From JAPORY01 sp965215385 (GTDB lineage Bacteria; Pseudomonadota; Alphaproteobacteria; Rhodobacterales; Rhodobacteraceae): a DNA stretch of 64,000 nt. A model generated the notes under the pieces. That model searched no databases, was not told where the DNA came from, and saw only the letters and a program-made list of their open reading frames with translations. Location: NCBI GenBank assembly GCA_965215385.1, contig OZ244059.1, positions 2,480,001-2,544,000 on the forward strand, written 5' to 3'. Both the position numbers and the translations under genes were made by a program. Below, piece after piece: positions 1-8,329 of this stretch. Each line of letters opens with the position of its first letter. The stretch's first letter is position 1.

Positions 1-435
1 GGGGTGGCGAGCTTCATGGACGAACATGGGTACCGTTCGGTTGACGAAATGATCGGGATCGCCTCCAAGAACTCGGTTAAGGACTATTCGGAGCAGTTCT
101 CCAAAAACCGTATGCACGCGGTCGTGAATGCGGAGACCTGCAAAAATCCGACGTGCAACATTTGCATTCAGGTCTGCTTTTATGAGGCACTTTCGCAAAA
201 TCCCAGTGGCAAGATCGACGTTCACACCGACAATTGTATCGGCTGCGAGTTGTGTCTGGATGTGTGTCCGTTTGACTCAATCGCAATGCGGGAAACGAAT
301 CCGGCACAGTTTGATCAGGGGTATTTTAATATTCCTGACGGGGTCTTTGAACACGACAAGTTCAGGACCCATCGCAATAATCTGGAGACGATCCGTCGGG
401 ATAGTCCGAAATTCAACACCGAACCGGCTGCATAG
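1..435 (+). CDS. C-terminal part of a PreA-like iron-sulfur oxidoreductase (5' end outside window)
   Basis: The frame is open to the first base, so this is the 3' end of a longer gene. A GTG at base 4 is unlikely to be the true start. The first residues (FMDEHGYRSVDEMIG) resemble the segment that closes the dihydroorotate-dehydrogenase-like barrel of PreA / dihydropyrimidine dehydrogenase. They are followed, as in that family, by two 4Fe-4S motifs: a CX4CX2CX3C motif (CKNPTCNICIQVC) and a CX2CX2CX3CP motif (CIGCELCLDVCP). The protein probably reduces or oxidises a small substrate with electrons carried by the clusters. The cupin gene starts 10 bases downstream, so the two are probably co-transcribed. 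The exact substrate cannot be read from this fragment. Confidence 0.75.
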   Translation, partial: GVASFMDEHGYRSVDEMIGIASKNSVKDYSEQFSKNRMHAVVNAETCKNPTCNICIQVCFYEALSQNPSGKIDVHTDNCIGCELCLDVCPFDSIAMRETNPAQFDQGYFNIPDGVFEHDKFRTHRNNLETIRRDSPKFNTEPAA

Positions 436-445
436 GGAGAATACA

Positions 446-823
446 ATGGCTGTAAACAAGCAACACCGCGAGTTTTATCAACTTGACATGACCGCAGGTT
501 GGGAAACCCCGCCGGGATATCCGAGTGGGATTAAGCAAAAGATTCTATCGGGGCATCTTGACCTAGAAAACCGTCAGGGCGGTTGGACACGGCTGCTGAA
601 GTTTGAACCCGGCACGTATACGACAGTGCCTTTTGAACACGATTACTGGGAGGAAGTATTTGTGATTGAAGGCGATATGTGGGTTGGCAATGAGGGCAAT
701 GAAGGCGGTGAGCGCTTTGGTCCGTTCACCTACTGTGTCCGCCCGCCGCATATCGCTCACGGGCCGTTTCGGACCGAAGCCGGCTGCCTGCTATTGGAAC
801 AGCATTACTACGACCCGCAGTAA
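446..823 (+). CDS. small cupin-domain protein
   Basis: A 125-residue single cupin. The ATG at 446 has a purine-rich ribosome site (AGGGAGA) just upstream; a longer frame open upstream only shadows the preceding gene. Cupin features are visible: FEHDYWEEVFVIEGDMW fits motif 1 (His, Glu pair and Gly in G-x5-H-x3-4-E-x6-G style), and a later histidine occurs in RPPHIAHGPF. A conserved-looking end, GCLLLEQHYYDP, follows. Such short cupins bind one metal and act as dioxygenases, lyases or sensors. It is tightly linked to the PreA-like iron-sulfur gene and probably works in the same catabolic pathway. The reaction is unknown. Confidence 0.75.
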   Translation: MAVNKQHREFYQLDMTAGWETPPGYPSGIKQKILSGHLDLENRQGGWTRLLKFEPGTYTTVPFEHDYWEEVFVIEGDMWVGNEGNEGGERFGPFTYCVRPPHIAHGPFRTEAGCLLLEQHYYDPQ

Positions 824-1261
824 CATTAGGGACCAGAGTTTTGAGCCCTATCCATTGAGATGATAAAAGGCTGACAGCTTCCTTGAGAACGCAGCGAATC
901 TTCGGGCTATGCAGATCTCTGCGGGGTCAGGTTGAGCGTCGACTCCTTTAGGGTGGAGATGATCCTGCATGAGGAGAAGATATTCTCAGTCTTTAACCGG
1001 AACCGCATTTGCTATGTTAACGAGAAGCCAATCGTTGCAAGAATCAAGAAACTCCCTGTCACACCTGAGGTGACAAAGCACTGAGCGATGCGGGTCATTC
1101 AACCCACTTACCATTATGCGTTGCGATGTGAACGGCACTCCAACGTTGCTTGCTTTTGTTCACAGGTAGGAACTTCCTATACCTCTTAGGGCGTGTGCGT
1201 TACTTTTTTGAAAGCGATAATGTCTTTCGAGACACAAGATTTTCCGTTCGGAACCAAATTC
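824..1261. other. gene-poor interval with a possible coding remnant
   Basis: No complete gene is visible between the cupin gene and the convergent oxidase pseudogene. On the + strand a stop-free frame from about 887 to a TGA at 1082-1084 reads like protein (MILHEEKIFSVFNRNRIC is part of it) but has only a TTG as a possible start (932). It may be the tail of a decayed gene. A short inverted repeat, GTCAC-N7-GTGAC, lies at 1058-1074 just before that stop. Confidence 0.3.
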
Positions 1262-2546
1262 CTAAGCTGTTTCGAATACACCGGGCCTTGATGGGCTGAA
1301 AGGGTTGATATCATTCTGATAACTGGTTTCTCCGTCAATCGCGAGATCGACGAGGATACGCCCCCATAGTGGAGTGAATTTGAAGCCCCGCCCTGAGGCC
1401 ATGCAGAAAATAGAAGCGTTGGACCAGAAACGGGTGCTTTCGGGGGTTTTGGGAATCATTCCGATAACCATGTCACCATCACCATTCATGGAGTAGTTAC
1501 ACGCGGCCGTGGACCCGCTAAGTGCGGTGGTCGAAGAAAAGGTGCCCGGTTGAAAAAGATTATTCAGTCGGTTCGTAATGTCGTCCAATATGGCTGGATC
1601 AGGCGGGGTCTTGAGTGCCGTTGTAACATCATTTGTTTTGCTGTTGGTGAAATCTGCCGAAACTTTCACAGCATAGGGGTACTCCGAAATTATGTCTTCC
1701 GGACCTTGCCCCGTCGGTTGAAAACCATAGAAGAGACCGTTGTCAGGATCGCCGAATTCGTACCACACGGGAAGGTTGTCACGAAAATCAGAGCCTGTAT
1801 TGAAATACCCAAGGGTCATCGTCCATATCGACCAACTGCTAGCGGCCTTGAGGTCAAAACTCTTCAGAATTTCATTCAACCAAATGCCAGGTGCCATAAT
1901 CAAATACTGTGCCTCAATTTGCGTCCCGTCAGCGAGGTTCACAACATATGGAGGACCGTCAGTGCCTTTTCTCGAAATGCGCGTGGCCTTTGAGTTTCTG
2001 AAAAATGAAACGCCATTGTCGCTAGCAAGACTCTCGAATGCCTTGAATGATGGTTGCACCAGAATCGTTGCGCCCATATTCTGTCGTATGCCAGCGTAAT
2101 CTGAGGGCATGCCATCTGGATTGAACATATTGAATTCCTTGGCGATTGCGGAAGGGGAATCGAGATAATCATAGGGTATCCCGAGCGTGTCCATTGTATT
2201 CACAATTGCCTGAAGGCTGCCTTCGAATGTTGGGGAAGTAGGTTTTCCAAAAAAACAGCATCGGGTGTTCTGCAAGAATCTGAGTCCCTGTATAAGACTC
2301 CATTTGGTGCCACATGGTATACGCGGATTCTACAAGACGGGCTCTGTTTTCAGGAGCGTAAAGAATCCGATACATGCGCTCGTACCCTTTGGAACTGTTT
2401 TGATTGTTATCAAGGTCAAACTGTTCGACAAGCGCTACACTGTAGTTGTTGGTCCTTTGTTGGTTTTTTCGACATGAGGCGTGATAGGCGGCGGACAGTC
2501 CAATCGTGCCACCGCCGACCACTACAACATCGAAGTTCTGAGTCAT
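1262..2546 (-). pseudogene. FAD-dependent oxidase of the sarcosine / N-methyltryptophan oxidase family, frameshifted
   Basis: The N-terminal 100 or so residues (2546 down to about 2250) carry the Rossmann motif VVVVGGGTIGLSAAYHA. The rest, from about 2255 down to 1262, continues in another frame. The break is at a run of seven A (2249-2255; seven T on the coding strand); with six T the protein would read straight through as HPMLFFGKPTSPTF. The second part keeps AACNYS, matching the cysteine that binds FAD covalently in monomeric sarcosine oxidases. Members oxidise N-methyl or secondary amino acids, giving aldehyde or imine and H2O2. It is last in a minus-strand operon with a TRAP transporter, 19 bases after dctM, so the transporter probably imports its substrate. 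The frameshift may be real, a slippage switch or a sequencing error. Confidence 0.8.
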
Positions 2547-2565
2547 TTTTGGTCTCCGTTGGTTT

Positions 2566-3849
2566 CTAGTAATACAGGTCGGGCAAAAACAAGGCTAACT
2601 TTGGGAAAGCCATCAAAAGGCCCATCAAAACGAGAAGTGCAAAAACGAATGGAAGTGCTCCCAAAATTACGTCGTCCACTTTCCCGCTGCCGCGGATGCC
2701 CTGGATGACATACAGATTGAGACCCACCGGTGGGGTGATCAACGCAGTTTCGATTAGGAGCATGAGAAGAATTCCAAACCAGACTGGATCATATCCCAAT
2801 GAGAAAACAACAGGGGCCACAATCGGAATGGTGGTGATCATCAAGGTTAGGGTTTCTAGGAAGAGGCCCAGAAGCAGGTACAGCAGAATTATCATCAGCA
2901 GTGCCACCGTCGGCGTGTAGTCTAGGTCCGACACAAACTGACTCACGGCCTGAGGTAAACCCATTGATGCGAGAACGAGATTCAAGAAGAAAGCCGCGAC
3001 AATAATTAGCATTATCATTGCGGTGGTTTGCATGGCACCCTCCAGAGATTGTTTAAGAACTTGCCAGTTCAAGCGCTGCCGCAAAGCCGCCAATATCAGA
3101 GAACTCAGAACTCCCAGCGCAGCCGATTCGGTCGGAGTGGCGAACCCAGAATAAATAGAGCCAATGACGATCACGAAGATCATTACTGGCGGGATCAGGT
3201 CGGGCAGTGTTCTGAAGCGATCTTTCCATGTGTAGACTGTCTGTATACCTCCCATTTCGGGCTTGTGGAGACACACAAGCAGCACTGTCGCCCCAAACAA
3301 AATCGCCAGCAGCAAACCTGGAAGAATACCGGCCAAATACAGTTCCGGAATAGAAGTATCTGTCAGCGCACCGTAGAGGATAATGTTGATTGAGGGAGGT
3401 ATTAATATGCCGAGAGTCCCGCCAGACGCGAGCGTTCCCAGAAACAGTCTTCGATTATACCTCTTTTCGTCCATTTGGGGGATTGCGACGGTTCCGATGG
3501 TCGCGGCCGTCGCCACTGTGGACCCAGAAATCGCCGCAAACGAAGCGCAAGCGCCAATGTTTGAGTGCATCAAGCCGCCGGGAAGCCAAGAAAGCCACGT
3601 GGATACCGATTGATAGACGGTAGCGGCGATGCCAGAACGCAAAAGTAATTCTCCCATAAGAATAAATAAGGGAATCGCGACCAGCAAAAACTCTGTAGAC
3701 GAAGACCACGCGATCTCCCCCATTCCCTTGTAGAGGGGCAGGAAAACATAAATCCGGTCCAGAACAAGCCCAAGGATGCCAAGCGCGGCGGCAACAGGCA
3801 AAGACAATGCAACAAGCACAACGAGCAAGATTAGCGAAACCTTTAACAT
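2566..3849 (-). CDS. TRAP transporter large permease subunit (DctM family)
   Basis: A 427-residue, strongly hydrophobic protein with about a dozen membrane segments, the normal size for the DctM/SiaM large subunit. Family-like stretches are visible: LPVAAALGILGLVLD near the start, PLFILMGELLLRSGIA, GGTLGILIPPSINIILYG and, near the end, ETALITPPVGLNLYVIQG. It forms the Na+- or H+-driven channel for a substrate delivered by the periplasmic DctP-type protein. Its start overlaps the end of the small permease gene by 7 bases, typical of translational coupling. The substrate is unknown; the adjoining amine oxidase-like gene hints at an N-methylated or amino-acid-like compound (inference). Confidence 0.93.
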   Translation of the reverse strand: MLKVSLILLVVLVALSLPVAAALGILGLVLDRIYVFLPLYKGMGEIAWSSSTEFLLVAIPLFILMGELLLRSGIAATVYQSVSTWLSWLPGGLMHSNIGACASFAAISGSTVATAATIGTVAIPQMDEKRYNRRLFLGTLASGGTLGILIPPSINIILYGALTDTSIPELYLAGILPGLLLAILFGATVLLVCLHKPEMGGIQTVYTWKDRFRTLPDLIPPVMIFVIVIGSIYSGFATPTESAALGVLSSLILAALRQRLNWQVLKQSLEGAMQTTAMIMLIIVAAFFLNLVLASMGLPQAVSQFVSDLDYTPTVALLMIILLYLLLGLFLETLTLMITTIPIVAPVVFSLGYDPVWFGILLMLLIETALITPPVGLNLYVIQGIRGSGKVDDVILGALPFVFALLVLMGLLMAFPKLALFLPDLYY

Positions 3850-4445
3850 TTCCGCTTTCTTGAAGAGATCGAAAAGATTGATAAATCTGCCACAAGTTCT
3901 TCGTCGGTCGTTCGACTGCCAATCAGAGTGTGAATCCGCTTTTTGTCACCTCTTATCAATGCCAAAACTGACAACAGGGAAAGAAGGGTGCAGGTGAAGG
4001 AAAATAATAGAAGTCCCGCCAGCCATAATACTTGCGGAATCCAAAGTGGTGTACCTAAAGTTGTGTTTGATCGGGCTCCCAACTCAATGGTATCTGCAAC
4101 GATCTGAACGCAGAAATAAGAGAGGACAATCGCAAATATTGTGAGGCTAAAGATACTTATACAGTCTACATACGGGCGTATCAGGGCAGGAAGGCGTATA
4201 TAAAGAGCATCAATTCGAACATGCGAACGTCTCAATACGGTGAAACTCAGTTCCCACGAAAAACAAATGGCCAGAGCGTACCCAGATAGTTCGTCTGCAC
4301 CACCCGTGGAAATGTTAAAGAACTTCCTTAGCAGAACCTCCGCACTAATCAGGAAAGTTACAGCAATTATGCTTGCACCGCCGACCCAAACGGCAAGGCG
4401 GGAAACCGCTTCGGTTAGCGTATGAACTTTGGCCAGCAACTCCAT
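3843..4445 (-). CDS. TRAP transporter small permease subunit (DctQ family)
   Basis: A 200-residue protein with four predicted membrane segments, as in the DctQ family: roughly residues 15-35, 50-70, 90-115 and 135-160. SGYALAICFSWELSFTVLRRSHVRID matches the usual central region of the family, with a tryptophan and the R-x-H-V-R-I/V-D pattern. It helps assemble the inner-membrane complex with the large permease. It lies 10 bases after the binding-protein gene and overlaps the large permease gene. The last 30 residues are charged and longer than in many members. Confidence 0.9.
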   Translation of the reverse strand: MELLAKVHTLTEAVSRLAVWVGGASIIAVTFLISAEVLLRKFFNISTGGADELSGYALAICFSWELSFTVLRRSHVRIDALYIRLPALIRPYVDCISIFSLTIFAIVLSYFCVQIVADTIELGARSNTTLGTPLWIPQVLWLAGLLLFSFTCTLLSLLSVLALIRGDKKRIHTLIGSRTTDEELVADLSIFSISSRKRKC

Positions 4446-4455
4446 GCGTTGGTGA

Positions 4456-5520
4456 TCAGTTAAGGGGTGCAGTCAGGTCCAGAATTTCCCCTACCGTCTC
4501 GTTCCAAGCAATTGCGCATTCAGCGCCACACCGCTCCGCCCATCTTGGAACAACAACTTCATTCATGATTTGCCGGATCTTTTCGTAGTCACCGTCCTGA
4601 ACGGGAATCAGCGTCATCGACGCGACATTTCCGTCAATGCAGTTGCCGCCAGTGTTGCAGGAGACACCATCATTGGTTTCTGATCTTCCCGATTCCCACG
4701 CCTGATCTTCCCAGGTCGTAAGTTCGGTCGCAAGGAGTTCCTGAACTGAAGGGGCTAATCCATCCCAAAACTCCTTGTTCGCGGCAACAAAAGTGATCGC
4801 CCAACTGATAGGAAGCGGGTAGAGATGGCTGCTGGCCTGATGCCACTTGGCCAGATTTCCACTCAGTGCGCCGGTAATTGCACAATCGACGACTCCTTTT
4901 TCCAGTGCGGGAACAACCTCGCCAAAGGCCATTCCAACGGCAGTTCCTCCTAGGGCTTCGATCATATCGCCTTGTGATCGGCCAGATGCGCGAACCTTGA
5001 GCCCAGCGAAGTCATTGATGCTCGAAATCGGTTGGCGGCAATAGACAATTTGAGCGTGGTAAGGAATGATTGCTAACAGCTTGACGCCGTACTGTTCCTC
5101 AAAGACTTTTTCCAGCACAGGTTTGTAGGCATCCGATATGGCATGCGCCTGATCTATGTCACGGGTGATGCCCGCCAGATCAACGGCCTCGGCCTCGGGA
5201 ATTTCACCACCCACGTAACTCAGAAGTGTCGCACTTACCTCAAATACGCCGTTGCGCAATAGCCTCAAGATTTCACTGCCTTTCAGTCCCATCTCTGTAA
5301 ATGGCTGTACATTCACGGTAATAGCACCCCCTGATGCCTCAGTCAGCCTTTGGCTCCAAAACGGGTTTTCCACTTTTTTGAAAAGAGACAAGTTGCCCCA
5401 AGTCCCTACGTAATTTATTTCGGTCTCTGGCAAATCATCGGTACTTGCGGAAACTGATAGTGAAACAATTGCGAGTGCAGTCGCAGTGACTAGACCGAGT
5501 ATATTTCGATACTTCTTCAT
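4456..5520 (-). CDS. TRAP transporter periplasmic substrate-binding protein (DctP family)
   Basis: I place the start at the ATG at 5520, giving 354 residues that open with a clear signal peptide (MKKYRNILGLVTATALAIVS, cleavage likely near SVSAS). The frame stays open further upstream but without a signal peptide. An AAGGAG lies about 15 bases ahead, which is rather far. The mature protein has the DctP pattern, including GLKVRASGRSQ (the arginine that usually binds the substrate carboxylate) and CAITGALSGNLAKWHQ. A pair of cysteines near residues 285-295 and another pair near the C terminus may form disulfides. It is first in the dctP-dctQ-dctM-oxidase operon, and its promoter should lie in 5521-5900. 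Confidence 0.9.
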   Translation of the reverse strand: MKKYRNILGLVTATALAIVSLSVSASTDDLPETEINYVGTWGNLSLFKKVENPFWSQRLTEASGGAITVNVQPFTEMGLKGSEILRLLRNGVFEVSATLLSYVGGEIPEAEAVDLAGITRDIDQAHAISDAYKPVLEKVFEEQYGVKLLAIIPYHAQIVYCRQPISSINDFAGLKVRASGRSQGDMIEALGGTAVGMAFGEVVPALEKGVVDCAITGALSGNLAKWHQASSHLYPLPISWAITFVAANKEFWDGLAPSVQELLATELTTWEDQAWESGRSETNDGVSCNTGGNCIDGNVASMTLIPVQDGDYEKIRQIMNEVVVPRWAERCGAECAIAWNETVGEILDLTAPLN

Positions 5521-5904
5521 GGTATTGAATTCACACTCCTTGTTGATCAATGTGAAATTTGTGGCGAATAAAAGAAGTATACTGCTTTTTGACATTCGAG
5601 TCTAGCAAGAATTTCGATTTGACAGGGTAGGGTTTTTCCACGCTGGATTCCGCTTGCTTCTACTTGGCCACAAGCATTCAGGGGTTGCTTGAGTGTGCGA
5701 GTGCCAGCCTGATCGGCAGTTTTCTCTGAAGTTCTCATACTAGGTGTGTGACTTTCTCAGCATCACTAATATACTGCCATCAATGCATTGATCGTGCTGA
5801 GCGTCTGGCAAATTTGCGTGAGCCAGCCTGTACGTGTTGTCGGACAAGTGATTTGCGACTTGGGCTTGTGGCAGCACACATTGTCGCAGGCGCACAAGGC
5901 AAAA
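5521..5904. other. intergenic, presumed promoter region of the TRAP operon
   Basis: This 384-base stretch lies between the start of the dctP-type gene and the end of gshA, both on the minus strand. I see no convincing gene, RNA or repeat in it. It must hold the promoter for the transporter operon and possibly the 3' end of the gshA transcript. Confidence 0.4.
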
Positions 5905-7275
5905 TCAGTAGCTGTACTCGTCGTAAATTTGCTTCAAATCTCCGTTCCCTTCTCCCGCGTAGCACTCAAGCAACTCATCAGCTTGAACTTTGCCCATTTC
6001 CAAACTCTCCTTAAGTGCGTCGAGGAAGTGAGTCTCGTCAGGAATGAGCCCGTCTGAACCAGACTTGGCTCGCGCCCTCAAACCATTTTCCGCGATCAAT
6101 ACTACCTCATTGGCTAACTCTTGCATTGAGATCTTCCCGCTGCGGGCCTGTAACCCCGAGATGCTGGCCACGACGCGTAATCTCTCGTGCGTCTCCGGTC
6201 CCCAGTCCTTGATCAACTGATAGGCACTGTCGAGTGCGGCCTCATCGTATATCAACCCGACCCAAAGTGCCGGTAGAGCGCAGAGTCGTCGCCACGGCCC
6301 GCCATCGGCTCCTCGCATCTCAATGAATTTCTTTATTCTGGCTTCAGGAAAGATTGTGGTGAGATGGTTGCCCCAGTCATCCAACGTCGGCAACTCATTC
6401 GGCAATGCCGGCAATCGCCCCTGCATGAATTCGCGAAAGGACTGCCCCAGCGCATCAATGTAAGTGCCATCACGGTAAACAAAATACATCGGCACATCGA
6501 GGGCATACTCGACCCATTGTTCAAAACCAAAACCCGACTCAAAGACGAACGGAAGCATTCCGGTTCGAGCCTTGTCGAGATCACGCCAGATACGCGAACG
6601 CCAACTCTTGTAGCCGATTGGCTTGCCTTCAAAAAAGGGCGAATTGGCAAATAGCGCAGTAGCGACGGGTTGCAAAGATAAAGCTACGCGGAGTTTCTTC
6701 ACCATATCGGCTTCTGACGAATAATCTAAATTGACCTGCACGGTACAGGTTCGACGCATCATTGCCTGTCCCATGGAGCCAACAGTTTGCATGTATTTGT
6801 CCATAAGCGCGTAACGGCCCTTTGGGACCAGTGGAACTTGATCTTGACGCCAATTTGGTGCCGCTCCGAGTCCGATAAATCCAACAGCCAACTGTTCGGC
6901 AACATCCTTGATCTGTGCTAGGTGGGAGTTAACCTCGTCGCAGGTCTCGTGAATCGATACAAGCGGTGCCCCTGACAGTTCAATTTGTCCGCCGGGCTCA
7001 AGCGAAATTGTTGCGCCGTCCTTTTTCAAGCCAATCAGATATCCCTGTTCAAAAATTGGGTGCCAGTCGTGTCGCTCCTGCAGACGCTTGAGAATGGTAA
7101 CAATCGATCGCTCACCGTCGTACGGAACTGGCTGATAGGTCTCTCGACAATAGCCAAACTTTTCGTGCTCGGTACCGATACGCCAATTCGCTTTCGGTTT
7201 GCATCCCGATTCAAGATATTCGGCGAGCTGTCGATAGTGTTCAATCGGACCGCCGCCAGTCTGGGGTACGGACAT
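5905..7275 (-). CDS. gshA: glutamate-cysteine ligase, plant/alphaproteobacterial type
   Basis: A 456-residue protein matching the GCL2 family of plants and alphaproteobacteria rather than the enterobacterial GshA. Visible features are WRIGTEHEKFGY near residue 35 (glutamate/Mg binding), the glycine-rich segment LEPGGQIELSGAPL around residues 91-104, MMRRTCTVQVNLDY, and RIKKFIEMRGADGGPW. It joins L-glutamate and L-cysteine with ATP, the first and usually rate-limiting step of glutathione synthesis in the cytoplasm. It stands alone; gshB is not in the window. A glyoxalase-family protein at 61.8 kb could use its product. The length is complete. Confidence 0.95.
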   Translation of the reverse strand: MSVPQTGGGPIEHYRQLAEYLESGCKPKANWRIGTEHEKFGYCRETYQPVPYDGERSIVTILKRLQERHDWHPIFEQGYLIGLKKDGATISLEPGGQIELSGAPLVSIHETCDEVNSHLAQIKDVAEQLAVGFIGLGAAPNWRQDQVPLVPKGRYALMDKYMQTVGSMGQAMMRRTCTVQVNLDYSSEADMVKKLRVALSLQPVATALFANSPFFEGKPIGYKSWRSRIWRDLDKARTGMLPFVFESGFGFEQWVEYALDVPMYFVYRDGTYIDALGQSFREFMQGRLPALPNELPTLDDWGNHLTTIFPEARIKKFIEMRGADGGPWRRLCALPALWVGLIYDEAALDSAYQLIKDWGPETHERLRVVASISGLQARSGKISMQELANEVVLIAENGLRARAKSGSDGLIPDETHFLDALKESLEMGKVQADELLECYAGEGNGDLKQIYDEYSY

Positions 7276-7414
7276 GCTTTTTCCTCGAACTATGCAACCA
7301 ATCTATCGGTTTTACTGCGACTAAATTGTTGCACTGTCAATTCACGCCCAACGCCGAATTGATATGAGAAAACAGCGTATGTGAAATTCGCGTCGAAGTT
7401 TATGGCGTGATTTC

Positions 7415-7915
7415 TCAGGTGCGATACAGTAGCAGAAATACGAACGTTGCCCGACCGCGGTCGTGACAATCCCCACTGGCAGTTCCTGCAATACGAGAAG
7501 AAGTCGACACAACATATTTGAGACGGTGAAAAACAGCTCCAACAAGAGCGATTGTCGGCAAGAGTTGCCAGTGCAACGGGCCGGCGATGCCACGCGCAAT
7601 ATGGGGAACTATTAAGCCGACAAAGCCGATGACGCCAGCGACCAATACAATTATTACCGTCGCTGGGGTCGCAAAAAAACAGGTTAAACTGCAACCTTTG
7701 GACTGGAACCCCCAAGCGTTGCAGCGGTGAAGTCCCCTTCGGCAGTGCGTCCAATCAACGGTTACGATCAAGCGAATAGGCCAAGATTGGAGTCAGTCCC
7801 GTGCAGACCAACGGAAATATTTCCCAGTGCGCAACACCAAAGCTGCCTAACATCCCAAAAATTACCGAATGGGTGGCGCGACTATCGCCCACGAAAATCA
7901 AATTATTGGTGATCG
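7415..7915 (-). pseudogene. remnant of a FecCD/BtuC-type ABC transporter permease
   Basis: No open frame survives, but translating the minus strand in three frames gives consecutive pieces of a siderophore/cobalamin permease in the right order. About 7915-7790 gives NNLIFVGDSRATHSVIF and GMLGSFGVAHWEIFPL. About 7755-7690 gives LQRLGVPVQRLQFNLFF. About 7675-7560 gives VAGVIGFVGLIVPHIARGI, the family signature. About 7500-7430 gives LQELPVGIVTTAVGQ. Several frameshifts and an in-frame stop separate them, and the N-terminal half is missing. No binding protein or ATPase gene is left nearby. It is recognisable as a once-functional iron or vitamin uptake gene now decaying. Confidence 0.8.
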
Positions 7916-8026
7916 CAGCATATCAAAGAGTCTGCAACTCACAACAAGGTGCGTGTCATTAAGTCCGTTGCCACCGGATTCGAGGCGATTTCTGCCAAAG
8001 AGATGGCGTTAGGTTACGGACGAGTA

Positions 8027-8329
8027 TCAGCACATCTGTTGCGCAATCTGTTCCATCTGATTGGCAAGTTTGATGTCTAGCGCTGTCAAACCCTTCGCGT
8101 CATGAGTCGTCAAAGTGACTTCGACTTTACGGTATACATTGCTCCATTCAGGATGATGATCCCAAACCTGTGCCCAAATCGCCACTTGAGTCATCCAACC
8201 GAAGGCCGAAACAAAGTCGCTGAACTCGTACGCCTTGGTGATCGCGTCACGATCATCGACTAAGCACCAACCAGCGGTAATTAGCGGCTCTAAACTTTGT
8301 GATCGTTCTTGCTCGCTGAGTTTTTCCAT
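8027..8329 (-). CDS. phhB: pterin-4a-carbinolamine dehydratase
   Basis: A 100-residue protein, full length for the family. The signature is clear: WDHHPEWSNVYRKVEV followed by LTTHDAKGLTALD, containing the active-site histidines of PCD/DCoH. It dehydrates 4a-hydroxytetrahydropterin so that the cofactor of aromatic amino acid hydroxylases can be recycled. The hydroxylase gene (phhA) is not in the window, so another pterin role, such as for molybdopterin or folate derivatives, is possible. Its ATG shares one base with the stop codon of the upstream acyltransferase gene, so the two are translationally coupled. Confidence 0.93.
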   Translation of the reverse strand: MEKLSEQERSQSLEPLITAGWCLVDDRDAITKAYEFSDFVSAFGWMTQVAIWAQVWDHHPEWSNVYRKVEVTLTTHDAKGLTALDIKLANQMEQIAQQMC

